Position numbers and translations under genes: made by a program | The notes under the pieces: generated by a model | The model's database searches: none | Told to the model about the DNA's origin: nothing | What the model saw: only the letters and a program-made list of their open reading frames with translations | Shown here: positions 25,376 through 33,621 of the stretch, piece after piece | Layout: the number at the start of each line of letters is the position of its first letter | Position numbering within the stretch: position 1 is the first letter of the stretch | Assembly (NCBI RefSeq): GCF_042680685.1 | Contig: NZ_JBHUEA010000002.1 | Coordinates: forward strand, 174,175-238,174 | Origin: Amnibacterium endophyticum | GTDB taxonomy: Bacteria > Actinomycetota > Actinomycetes > Actinomycetales > Microbacteriaceae | Reading direction: 5' to 3' | DNA: 64,000 nucleotides

Positions 25376-26136
25376 AGCTCCAGCGCCACCGCGGTCTCGA
25401 GCGCCGCCTCGATGCTCGCCGCCCAGCCCGCCTGCAGCGCGTCCTTCGTGCCGGAGTAGAGGCTGGCCCCGTCGACGAGGTTGCTCGAGCAGGCGCAGAT
25501 CATGCCCGCCCGCACGCCGCGCAGCCGGGCGACGACGTAGAGGGCGCTCGACTCCATCTCGATGTTGAGGATGCCCTCGCGCCGCAGCCGCTCGATCCAC
25601 TCCGGGCCCTCGGCGTAGAAGGCGTCGTCGCTCGCGTTCAGCCCGTTGACCGCGCGGACGCCCTCCCGCTCCGCGATGCGGGCCGCCTGCCGCTCCAGCT
25701 CCATCGTGATCGGCAGGTCCGGCACCGCCGGGTAGCCGGGGTGCACGTACGCGGCCGTGGTGCCGTCGTTGCGCAGGGTCCCCTCGCTGACGAGCAGGTC
25801 GCCGGGCGCGATCCCGGGCTGCACGGCGGCGCTGCTGCCGATGCGGATCAGGCTCGTGACGCCGACCCGGATCAGCTCCTCCGCCGCGATCGCGGTGGAC
25901 GGGCAGCTCATGCCGGTCGAGGTCGCCGTGATGCGCCGGCCCTTGTAGAGGCCGGTCATCGTGCGGTGCTCGCGCCGGTGCGCGACCTCCTGCACGTCGG
26001 TGAGGAACTCCGCGACCAGCGGCACCCGGAACGGATCCCCGGGCAGCAGCGCGACCGTGCTCACCTCGCCCGGCGCGACACCGATGTGGTACTGCCGCTC
26101 CCCCAGCCCGACCGCGCTCTTGTCCACCGTGCTCAT
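25372..26136 (-). CDS. Nucleoside phosphorylase (PNP/UDP family 1)
   Basis: Phosphorolytic cleavage of nucleosides to base and (deoxy)ribose-1-phosphate; 254 aa, the size of the hexameric DeoD/Udp family. Motifs: VALLPGDPFRVPLVAEFL (phosphate loop), STGMSCPSTAIAAEELIRVG, IRIGSSAAVQPGI and the sugar-binding NIEMESSALYVVA. The overall sequence is nearer to uridine phosphorylases than to DeoD, so pyrimidine nucleosides are possible substrates; pairing with an adenosine deaminase supports purine salvage. GGGGAG lies 4 nt before the ATG. First gene of the two-gene operon. Confidence 0.88.
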   Translation of the reverse strand: MSTVDKSAVGLGERQYHIGVAPGEVSTVALLPGDPFRVPLVAEFLTDVQEVAHRREHRTMTGLYKGRRITATSTGMSCPSTAIAAEELIRVGVTSLIRIGSSAAVQPGIAPGDLLVSEGTLRNDGTTAAYVHPGYPAVPDLPITMELERQAARIAEREGVRAVNGLNASDDAFYAEGPEWIERLRREGILNIEMESSALYVVARLRGVRAGMICACSSNLVDGASLYSGTKDALQAGWAASIEAALETAVALEL

Positions 26137-26243
26137 GCCGCTCCCCCTGCTCGTCGAGTCCGCCGAGCAGGCTAGGGAGCCCGTGTTCCGATCCTGTTTC
26201 GGGTCCGGTCAGGCGTTCGCGTCGCGACGCGGACGAGGTGGCG

Positions 26244-28259
26244 TCAGCGCTGGCGGCTGGCGGCCACCTTCCCGGACGGGCTCTGCGTGATGCGGCCGCC
26301 CTCGAACTTCTGGATCGTGGTGCCGCCGGAGGTGATCGCGTCGCCGCGGGGCCAGCCGAGCACGCCCTTCGTGCCGCCCTTCTTCAGCCAGCGGGTCAGG
26401 ATCGGGCCGGTCATCATCGCGGTGCCCGAGCGCGACGAGTAGACCCGCCCGTGCTGCAGCACCGCGAACGTGCCGCCGGTGCCGGTGCGGTCGTTGCCGC
26501 TCTGCAGCAGCCAGCCGAGCTGGCCGTCGGGGCCGCCGCGCTGCTCGTAGCGGGTGCGGACCTTGCCGGAGGCGAGCGCGTGCGCGCCGCCCTTCGGGCT
26601 CCAGTGCACGACGCCACGGCTGAACCGCTGCCACCAGCCGCTGCCGTTCGCCGTGCTGGAGTGCGCGACCGTGGTCGGCCAGCCGAGCGCGCCCGTCACG
26701 CCGCCGTGGAAGCGCCAGTTCTTCGCGAGCTCGCCCGTGACGGAGCGGGTGCTGCTGCCGCGGGTGACTACGGAGCCGCTCGTGAAGTCCTGCACGACCC
26801 CCTTCTTGCCCCAGGCCGAGACCGTCCGGGCGTCGCCGGTCGGCCAGCCAAGGCTGCCCTTCTCGGCGCCCCGGCGGATCCACATGTCGAGGGAGGCGCC
26901 GTCGACGACCCAGGTGCCCTTCGAGCCGGACATGATCCGGCCGTGCTCGAAGCGCTGCTGCAGGTTCGAGCCGACCTTCTCCACGTCCGCGATCGGGTAG
27001 CCGAGGCGCCCGAGCTCGTACTTGGTGGCGATGTACTTCTTGTAGATCGGCTGCGTCACCGTCGCGGTGCGGCCTCCGGAGACGTAGACGGTGCCGCCCT
27101 GGAAGCCCTGCGCGGTGCCGGCGTGCGACCCGGTGCGGGTCTTCATCGCCTTCCGCGGCCAGCCGAGCGAGCCGGTCGGTCCGCCCTTCGCCAGGTACTC
27201 GGTGAGCGTCGGGCCGCTGACCCGGAAGGTGCCGGCCGACGAGCTGTAGACGGTGCCCTGCTCGAAGCGCTGCGAGGTGCCGCCCTTGACGCTGGTCGCG
27301 GCCGAGATCGGGCTGCCGAGCGAGCCCTTCTGGTCCTTCCACACCGCGCCGATCGCGCCGGAGACCGTGTAGGTCGTCTTCCCGCCGAACCAGGTCGTGA
27401 AGTAGAGGTAGAAGTTGCGGTTGCCGTAGGCCGAGCACGAGTCGCCGCCGCCCCAGCCGGCCGCGAGCGCCGCCGCGTTCGGCGTGTAGGGCGTGTAGTA
27501 GTACAGCGCCGCGGTCGCCTTGTTGCGGATCGTCAGGGTCTTCGCGCCGCAGACGACGTTCGGGTTGTAGAGGATGCCGACCGGCTTGCCGACGGGGAAC
27601 CAGTTGAAGGCGGTCCAGCCGGGCCCGGTCGTGCCGGGCGGGGTCGTGTAGCGGACGAGCCAGTAGGCGACGCCGTACAGCTGGTTGAACAGGCCGTACT
27701 TCGCCGGGTCGCACTCGGCGGTGTCCGGGCAGCCGAGGCCGGTCGCCTTGCGGTAGATCAGGGAGACGGTCTCGCCGGAGTAGGGCTTGCGGCCCGTCAC
27801 CAGGGTCTGCTCCTTCTGCAGCATCACGAGGATGACCTTCGGGTTCACGTTGCAGGCGCGCCCGACCGCGGCGATCACCTGCGCCGCCGTCTGGCCCTTC
27901 CTGGCCGGCAGCGCCTTGCACATGAGGTTCGCGCCGAGCGCCGGCTGGTCCACCTTCACGCTCTTCAGGCAGGTGGCGCCGGTGGTGCAGCTCGGCTGCT
28001 TGCCGTTCAGGAACGTCTGGATCTCGGACGCCGTCATGGTGTCGCCGTCGAACATCACCGAGTCCGAGATGATGTTCTCCGGGTCGAAGCCGGACAGCAC
28101 GCCGGCCTCCGCCCGCGACGAGTTGATCGTCGTCAGCCCCACACCGGCGGCGACGAGCGCGAGCCCCGCGGCGACCGCCACGAGCCCGCGCAGCCCTCGG
28201 CGGCGCCCCCGGCGCGGCTCCCGAGCGCGCGCACGGACCATCGATTCGTTCTCCCCCAT
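26244..28259 (-). CDS. Secreted LGFP-repeat cell-wall protein
   Basis: Exported protein of ~671 aa. A basic stretch (REPRRGRRRGLRG) leads into a hydrophobic signal VAVAAGLALVAAGVGL. The N-terminal half (~60-330) is a domain with MTASEIQTFLN, LVMLQKEQTLV, KYGLFNQLYGVAYWLVRY and YYTPYTPN, a pattern shared by actinobacterial exoproteins that resemble glucosaminidase/lysozyme-like domains, though I cannot place catalytic residues. The C-terminal half holds seven LGFP-type repeats (G-x-LG-W/S/Y-P spaced by ~50 residues), which in corynebacteria bind the cell envelope. The ATG at 28259 lies 6 nt after TACCGT (leaderless); an alternative ATG at 28241 has GGGGGAG in front. Confidence 0.82.
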   Translation of the reverse strand: MGENESMVRARAREPRRGRRRGLRGLVAVAAGLALVAAGVGLTTINSSRAEAGVLSGFDPENIISDSVMFDGDTMTASEIQTFLNGKQPSCTTGATCLKSVKVDQPALGANLMCKALPARKGQTAAQVIAAVGRACNVNPKVILVMLQKEQTLVTGRKPYSGETVSLIYRKATGLGCPDTAECDPAKYGLFNQLYGVAYWLVRYTTPPGTTGPGWTAFNWFPVGKPVGILYNPNVVCGAKTLTIRNKATAALYYYTPYTPNAAALAAGWGGGDSCSAYGNRNFYLYFTTWFGGKTTYTVSGAIGAVWKDQKGSLGSPISAATSVKGGTSQRFEQGTVYSSSAGTFRVSGPTLTEYLAKGGPTGSLGWPRKAMKTRTGSHAGTAQGFQGGTVYVSGGRTATVTQPIYKKYIATKYELGRLGYPIADVEKVGSNLQQRFEHGRIMSGSKGTWVVDGASLDMWIRRGAEKGSLGWPTGDARTVSAWGKKGVVQDFTSGSVVTRGSSTRSVTGELAKNWRFHGGVTGALGWPTTVAHSSTANGSGWWQRFSRGVVHWSPKGGAHALASGKVRTRYEQRGGPDGQLGWLLQSGNDRTGTGGTFAVLQHGRVYSSRSGTAMMTGPILTRWLKKGGTKGVLGWPRGDAITSGGTTIQKFEGGRITQSPSGKVAASRQR

Positions 28260-28392
28260 GCTTCGACGGTATGGAGGCGCTGCGGATGCGCCAGGGCATC
28301 CGCGGCGTGTTCCCGCCGCCTGCCCCCGTCCGGAGGGCAAGCGGCAGGGCCCGCCCGGCGTGTCGCGGAGGCTCCGGCCGGCGCGGCTCGCC

Positions 28393-29157
28393 TCAGGCGT
28401 CCCCGTGCCGCTGCAGCGTCAGGTGGACGCGGTGCGTCGTGATCACGGTCGCGAGCCAGCCCGCGCCGGCCGCCCAGCCGGTCAGCACGTCGGTGAACCA
28501 GTGCGCGCCGAGCAGCACCCGGCTGAGCCCCACCGCGCCGGCGACGCCGACCGCGGCGGTGCCGGTCGCCGCCTGGGCCGGGTCCGACCGCTGCTCGAGC
28601 ATCAGCAGGTACGCGAGCACGCCGGTCACCACGGTCGCGTTCAGGGTGTGCCCGCTCGGGAACGACGGGGAGTGCTCGAAGGGCGGGATCGCGTCCTTCC
28701 GGTCCGGCCGGTGCCGGTCCACCACGGACTTGCCGCCGACCGTCATGAGCAGCGAGCCGACCCCGGCGACCGCCACCGTGCCGAGCGGCAGCCAGTCCTT
28801 GGCGCGGAGGCTGAGCGCTCCGCCCGCGGCGAGCGCGGCGATCGGGAGCGCGACCGGGCCGAAGCCGCGCGCGAGCCCGGCGGCCGCGGCGTTCATCGCA
28901 GGGCTCCGCAGCCGGATCGCGGCTCGCAGCACCGGCCGGTCGAGCCGCGAGATGCCGTCCCGGTCGGCGACGGCGTCGTAGAGGAAGGTCGTCGCCCAGA
29001 CGCCCGCCACGGCGACCGCGCCGCCGACGGCGAGCGTGGCGGCGATCGCGGTTCGCCCGCTGCGGCGCTGCGCGAGGCGGCGCTGCTGATCGATGAGGCG
29101 GCGTCCGGCGCGGGACCGCCAGGCCGTGACGTCGCGGGGCCCGATCGAAGTGCTCAT
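28393..29157 (-). CDS. PAP2-family membrane phosphatase
   Basis: Phosphatidic-acid-type phosphatase of 254 aa with about six helices. All three PAP2 motifs are present: KSVVDRHRP, PSFPSGHT and SRVLLGAHWFTDV, holding the catalytic His residues and Arg/Asp. Likely substrates are lipid phosphates such as undecaprenyl pyrophosphate or phosphatidic acid on the outer face of the membrane. A cytoplasmic Arg-rich N-terminus precedes TM1. Divergent from the flavo-oxidase at 29257. Confidence 0.9.
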   Translation of the reverse strand: MSTSIGPRDVTAWRSRAGRRLIDQQRRLAQRRSGRTAIAATLAVGGAVAVAGVWATTFLYDAVADRDGISRLDRPVLRAAIRLRSPAMNAAAAGLARGFGPVALPIAALAAGGALSLRAKDWLPLGTVAVAGVGSLLMTVGGKSVVDRHRPDRKDAIPPFEHSPSFPSGHTLNATVVTGVLAYLLMLEQRSDPAQAATGTAAVGVAGAVGLSRVLLGAHWFTDVLTGWAAGAGWLATVITTHRVHLTLQRHGDA

Positions 29158-29256
29158 CGGGGCCAGTCAAGCCGCCTCAGCCTGGACGGCGGCGTCGCGC
29201 GGGCGCGCCGTCGGCGCCTCGGCGTAGCCTCCCGACCGTCGATCAGGGGGTCCGGG

Positions 29257-30804
29257 ATGCAGCAGGGCACGACGCGGCGCGCGTTCCTCGCCGGCGGCGC
29301 GGGTGCGGGGCTGGCCGGGCTGCTCGCCGGCTGCACCGCCCCCGCCCCCGCCCCCGCTCCCGCTGTGCCGACGCCGACCGCGACGCCGGTCGCCGCCTCG
29401 TCCACGAGCGCCGCGGCGGCGGGTCCCCGCACCTGGAGCGAGCTGGCCGACGCGACGAGGGGTGCGCTGCTGCGCCCCGGGTCGGCCGGGTGGGACGCGG
29501 CGCGGGTGCTGCGGAACCCGCGCTACGACGGCGCCTACCCGCGCGCGATCCTCCGGGTGACCGGGCCGGACGACGTCGCGCAGGGGCTCGCCTTCGCGCG
29601 CCGGTCCCGCACCCCCGTGGCGCTGCGATCCGGCGGGCACTCGTACACCGGCTGGTCCGCGGGCGGCGCGCCGGGAAGCGACGTGCCGCGGTCGCTCGTG
29701 ATCAGCACCGCCGCGCTCGACGGGGTCGAGCTCGCGGCCGACGGCGGCTCGGTGACCGTCGGGCCCGGCGCCCACCTGCTCGACGTCTACGACCGGCTCG
29801 CGGCGGCGGGCCGCGCGATCGGGGCCGGGTCCTGCGCCACGGTCGGCATCGGCGGGCTCACACTCGGCGGCGGTGTCGGCGTGCTGTCGCGCTCCTTCGG
29901 TCTGACCTGCGACCAGCTGACCGGCGCGACGGTCGTCACGGCGGACGGGCGGGCGCACGACGTCTCGGCGGAGCGTGAGCCGGACCTGTTCTGGGCCTGC
30001 CGCGGCGGCGGTGGCGGGACGCTCGGCGTCGTCACCTCCCTGACCTTCCGCACGAGGCCCGCTCCCGACGTCGTCATGTTCTTCCTCGCCTTCCCCTGGT
30101 CGGCGGCCGCCCGCGTCGTCGACGCCTGGCAGCGGTGGGCGCCCGCCGCCGACCCGCGGCTGTGGTCGACGCTGAAGCTGCTCGGCGGGACGCGGCACCC
30201 GTCCGGCCCCGCGGTCACGCTGTCCGGCACGTGGACCGGGCCGCAGCGGGGCGCCGACGCCTCCGTCGACGGCTTCGTGCGCGCGACCGGCACGACCCCG
30301 CTGACGCACACCGCCCGGGCGACGGAGTACGGCGACGCGATGCGCCGGTACGCGGGCGACGGCGCCCGCGTCTCCCAGTCCGCGACGTCGTCGATCGGCT
30401 CCCGTCGGCTGGCGCCGGCGGAGATCCGGGCCCTCGTCGGCGCGATCGAGCGGATCGCGGACACCTCCGGGATGACGGAGGGCGGGGTCTCCCTCGACGC
30501 GCTCGGCGGCGCGGTCGCGGACCTCCGCCCCGGCGACACCGCCTTCCCCTGGCGGAACGCGCTCTGGACCGCGCAGTACACGGCGGCCTTCGCCGACGGC
30601 GCGGACCCGGCGCCCTACGACGCGGCGGTCCGCCGCCTCCGCAGCACCATGCGCCCCGCCTGGGGCGACGCCGCCTACGCGAACTACTGCGACGCCGCGA
30701 TCACCGATCCGGCCGCCTACTTCGGCGCCAACACCCCGCGGCTCCGCGGCATCGCACGCGCCGCGGACCCGCAGGGCCTGTTCGCGCAGCCGCACTGGAT
30801 CTGA
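29257..30804 (+). CDS. Exported FAD-linked oxidase of the BBE (berberine bridge) family
   Basis: Flavoprotein oxidase of 515 aa. The N-terminus TTRRAFLAGG with a hydrophobic stretch and LLAGC (Cys26) is both a Tat signal and a lipobox, so the folded, FAD-loaded enzyme is probably exported and membrane-anchored. A Pro/Thr-rich linker follows. The FAD domain has LRSGGHSYTGW with His128 and GSCATVGIGG with Cys193, the pair that gives bicovalent FAD in this family; the C-terminal BBE motif is ANYCDAAITDPAAYFGANTP. Such enzymes oxidise sugars or alcohols. CAGGGGG lies 6 nt before the ATG. Confidence 0.9.
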   Translation: MQQGTTRRAFLAGGAGAGLAGLLAGCTAPAPAPAPAVPTPTATPVAASSTSAAAAGPRTWSELADATRGALLRPGSAGWDAARVLRNPRYDGAYPRAILRVTGPDDVAQGLAFARRSRTPVALRSGGHSYTGWSAGGAPGSDVPRSLVISTAALDGVELAADGGSVTVGPGAHLLDVYDRLAAAGRAIGAGSCATVGIGGLTLGGGVGVLSRSFGLTCDQLTGATVVTADGRAHDVSAEREPDLFWACRGGGGGTLGVVTSLTFRTRPAPDVVMFFLAFPWSAAARVVDAWQRWAPAADPRLWSTLKLLGGTRHPSGPAVTLSGTWTGPQRGADASVDGFVRATGTTPLTHTARATEYGDAMRRYAGDGARVSQSATSSIGSRRLAPAEIRALVGAIERIADTSGMTEGGVSLDALGGAVADLRPGDTAFPWRNALWTAQYTAAFADGADPAPYDAAVRRLRSTMRPAWGDAAYANYCDAAITDPAAYFGANTPRLRGIARAADPQGLFAQPHWI

Positions 30805-30834
30805 CCGGCCCGCGAGGGCAGGCATGCTGGGCGC

Positions 30835-31593
30835 GTGGTCGCCTCCGTCGCCGTGCTCTCCGACGTGCACGGCATGCTCGTCGCCCTCGACCGGGTGCTC
30901 GCGGAGCCCGCGGTCGCGGCCGCCGAGCGCATCGTGGTGACGGGCGACCACACGTGGGGGCCGCAGCCGACCGAGGTGCTCGACCGCCTGGTCGGGCTCG
31001 GCGACCAGGCGGTGCTCGTGCGCGGGAACGCGGACCGCGAGCTGCTGCAGATGTCGCGCGGCCACGACGTCGGGCTCGGCGACGACCCGGTGTCGGTGTG
31101 GGGCGCGGGGCGGCTGACGCCGGACCACCAGGCGCTGCTGGAGCGGATGCCGGAGTCCGTCGTGCTCGACGTCGCCGGCTTCGGCCCCGTCTTCTTCTCG
31201 CACGCGACCCCGCGGGACGACGCGGAGGTCGTGCTGGTCGACTCGCGCATCGAGCGGTGGCGGGCGGTGCACGAGGGCCTCCCCGACGCGGTGCGCACCG
31301 TCGTCGCGGGGCACACGCACATGCCCTTCGTCCGGCTGGCCGCGGGGCGGCTGGTCGTGAACCCGGGGAGCGTCGGGCTCCCCTACGGGCGCGCGGGCGC
31401 GCACTGGGCGCTGCTGCACGACGGGCTCGTCACCATCGGCCGCACCCTGCTCGACCCCGACGAGCTGATCGAGCGCACGGCGGCGGCGTCCTCCATGCCG
31501 GGCGTGCGCGCATGGCTGGAGGACACGGTCCGCCGCCCGCCGGGCGACGTCGAGGTCCTCGCCGAGTTCGGCCCCCGCGACGGTAGCGCCTGA
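30835..31593 (+). CDS. Calcineurin-like metallophosphoesterase (YfcE/MJ0936-type)
   Basis: Dinuclear-metal phosphoesterase of 252 aa. Ligands are seen in order: LSDVHG (Asp, His), VTGDHTWG (Asp), RGNADRE (Asn), and AGHTHMPF (two His). The GTG start is 6 nt downstream of CATGCT, predicting a leaderless transcript. Downstream neighbours are convergent. Substrate cannot be assigned; relatives act on cyclic dinucleotide, phosphodiester or nucleotide substrates. Confidence 0.9.
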   Translation: MVASVAVLSDVHGMLVALDRVLAEPAVAAAERIVVTGDHTWGPQPTEVLDRLVGLGDQAVLVRGNADRELLQMSRGHDVGLGDDPVSVWGAGRLTPDHQALLERMPESVVLDVAGFGPVFFSHATPRDDAEVVLVDSRIERWRAVHEGLPDAVRTVVAGHTHMPFVRLAAGRLVVNPGSVGLPYGRAGAHWALLHDGLVTIGRTLLDPDELIERTAAASSMPGVRAWLEDTVRRPPGDVEVLAEFGPRDGSA

Positions 31594-31618
31594 CCCGCGG
31601 AGGGCGGCGGAGGGCCGG

Positions 31619-32293
31619 TCAGAAGCCGACGGCCTGCTGCAGCTCGCGCAGGTAGCCGGCGAAGCCGGCGTCGGTGCGGCCGTCGAGCCGGCCGGAGGTG
31701 ACGACCGGCGCCCGGTCGGTGCTCGCGGTCGGCAGGCCGAGCGCCCGGACCGCGCCGACGAGCGCCACGTCCTCGTCGTGCGCGACGTCGGGGAAGCCGC
31801 CCGCCGCGAGGTAGGCGTCGCCCCGGACCCCGAGGTTCGCGCCGTGCACGTACGGGTGCGGCTCCACCGGCGGGTTCCGGCGCCGCCAGGCGCGAGCGAG
31901 GGCAGGACTGGTCGCGGGGTCGAGCCGCACCGCCCCGCGCAGCAGCGCGACGCCCGCAGCGGCGAAGCGGAGGTGGACGTCGAGCCATGCGGGAGGCACG
32001 GCGCAGTCGGCGTCCGTGTTCGCGACCCACACCGACTCGGCCGGCTCCCCCGCGGCGGCGAGCCCCGCCCGGACCGCGACGTCCCGGGCACCGCCGACCC
32101 GGCCGGCCTCGGAGGGCACCACCAGCACACCGTGCGACCTCGCGACCTCCGCGGTGCGGTCGGTGCAGGCGTCGGGCGCGACCACGACGACGACCGGCAC
32201 CGCCCGGGCGACGGCCGCGATCGAGCGCAGCGCCGCCGGCAGCCGCTGCTCCTCGTCCCTCGCCGGCACCGCGACCACGACCGCGCGGATCAC
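31619..32293 (-). CDS. Family 2 glycosyltransferase
   Basis: Nucleotide-sugar-dependent GT-A-fold transferase of 224 aa, cytoplasmic with no evident transmembrane helix. Visible are the opening VVVAVPARDEEQRLPAAL, the metal-binding VANTDADCAVPPAW and the late acidic VAHDEDVALV; ANLGVRGDAYLAAGG is the acceptor-side motif. Its ATG overlaps the stop of the PIG-L/methyltransferase fusion (ATGA), making it the last gene of the three-gene operon beginning at 34619. Donor and acceptor are unknown; the upstream enzymes suggest an amino-sugar or amino-polyol product. Confidence 0.88.
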   Translation of the reverse strand: MIRAVVVAVPARDEEQRLPAALRSIAAVARAVPVVVVVAPDACTDRTAEVARSHGVLVVPSEAGRVGGARDVAVRAGLAAAGEPAESVWVANTDADCAVPPAWLDVHLRFAAAGVALLRGAVRLDPATSPALARAWRRRNPPVEPHPYVHGANLGVRGDAYLAAGGFPDVAHDEDVALVGAVRALGLPTASTDRAPVVTSGRLDGRTDAGFAGYLRELQQAVGF

Positions 32294-33621
32294 CGGAGGC
32301 CCGTCGCCCGCGCCACGCTGGTCGCGGGGTCGACCTGCAGCACCTCGAGCAGGAAGTCCTCCTCCTCGTGCCGCACGGTCCGGGTCCCGCCGAACCGGTC
32401 CCGGACGACCGCGTGGACGGCGTCGCCGCCGCGGTCGAGCCCGAGCACCCAGGGGCGCCAGTGGCAGAGCACGAGCACGCCGCCGGGCCGCAGCTGCGCA
32501 CGGCAGCGCTCGGCGACCCGCGCGAGCAGGTCACCGGCGAGGTAGAAGCCGGTCTCCGACAGGACGATCGCGTCGAAGGGCGCCCAGTCGTCCGGCCACT
32601 CGTCGGGCAGCCGGCGCTGCTCGACGCGCACGTGCGGCGCCTCCCTCAGCCGCTCGCGGGCCTGCCGCACGGCGCTGTCCGCCACGTCGACGGCGACGAC
32701 CTCGTCCGCGCGCTCCGCGAGCGCGCGGGTGCCGAGCCCGGTCGAGCAGCCGATCTCGAGCACGCGGCCGAGCCGCTCCGTCGGCAGCGCTGCGGCCAGC
32801 ACCGCCCGCTTCCGGCGCTCGTACCAGCGGTCCGCGAAGCCCCACGGGTCGTCCGTCGCCGCGTACATGGCCCCGAAGTCGACCGGTCGCGCCGGCCCGG
32901 TCGGTAGCAGCACCTCGGCGCCGACGAGGAAGTGCGCGAGGACGTCCGGCCGCAGCAGCGCCTCGTCCCCCGCTTTCGGGCCGAGCGCCTCGGTCTGCGT
33001 GACGTGGACGCGCATCGCCGCCGCCTTCGCGGCCGCGGCGGCGGGCGCGAGGTCGAGCCGCGCGGCCGGCCACGCGGCCGTGGTCGGGTCGCCGTGGTGC
33101 CATGCCCAGATCGGCGCCTGCAGGTGCACCCCGCCGACCCGCTCGGACGCGGTCGTCACCGCGCGCGCCGCGGCCGCGTGGTCGGGGTGCCCGTCCGCCG
33201 ACCAGGTGCTGACGATCGCGGCGCCGGGCGCCGCCACGCGCTCGACCGCCGCGGCGATCGCGTCCTCGCAGTCGGTCAGCCCGCCGTCCGGCAGCCGGAG
33301 CAGGTGCAGCCGCGCATCCGGCGCGAGCACGGCGAGCGCCTCGGCGACCTCCCGCTCCCGCGCCGCCGCGAGCGCCTGCGGCGTCCACGTGGTGGAGCGC
33401 GGGTGCGACGCCTCGCCGCTCGACGCGACGACGACGTCGACGGGGACGCCGCGCGACGCGGCCGTGGCGATGAGGCCGCCCGCCATCAGGGTCTCGTCGT
33501 CCGGGTGCGCCGCGACGACGACGAGCGCAGCGAGCGGGCCGAGGTCGAGGGGCGGCAGCCCGGCGCGGAAGGTGCGCCAGGCCGCCTCGGGCGTGCCGGG
33601 CAGCGCGGCGTCGAAGGTCAC
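32290..33621 (-). CDS. Bifunctional PIG-L deacetylase / NodS-like SAM methyltransferase
   Basis: Two-domain cytoplasmic protein of 443 aa. The N-terminal half is a zinc LmbE/PIG-L N-deacetylase: AAHPDDE (39-43 holds HPDDE) and SADGHPDHAA (141-150) give the metal ligands and base. The C-terminal half, from ~258, begins DPWGFADRWYERRK and continues EIGCSTGLGT (SAM glycine loop, 289-298), VAVDVADSAV, VLSETGFYL (354-361) and LCHWRP (385-390), the pattern of NodS N-methyltransferases. Deacetylation freeing an amine that the same polypeptide then methylates is the natural reading, though only inferred. GTG overlaps the upstream stop (GTGA). Confidence 0.9.
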   Translation of the reverse strand: MTFDAALPGTPEAAWRTFRAGLPPLDLGPLAALVVVAAHPDDETLMAGGLIATAASRGVPVDVVVASSGEASHPRSTTWTPQALAAAREREVAEALAVLAPDARLHLLRLPDGGLTDCEDAIAAAVERVAAPGAAIVSTWSADGHPDHAAAARAVTTASERVGGVHLQAPIWAWHHGDPTTAAWPAARLDLAPAAAAAKAAAMRVHVTQTEALGPKAGDEALLRPDVLAHFLVGAEVLLPTGPARPVDFGAMYAATDDPWGFADRWYERRKRAVLAAALPTERLGRVLEIGCSTGLGTRALAERADEVVAVDVADSAVRQARERLREAPHVRVEQRRLPDEWPDDWAPFDAIVLSETGFYLAGDLLARVAERCRAQLRPGGVLVLCHWRPWVLGLDRGGDAVHAVVRDRFGGTRTVRHEEEDFLLEVLQVDPATSVARATGLR

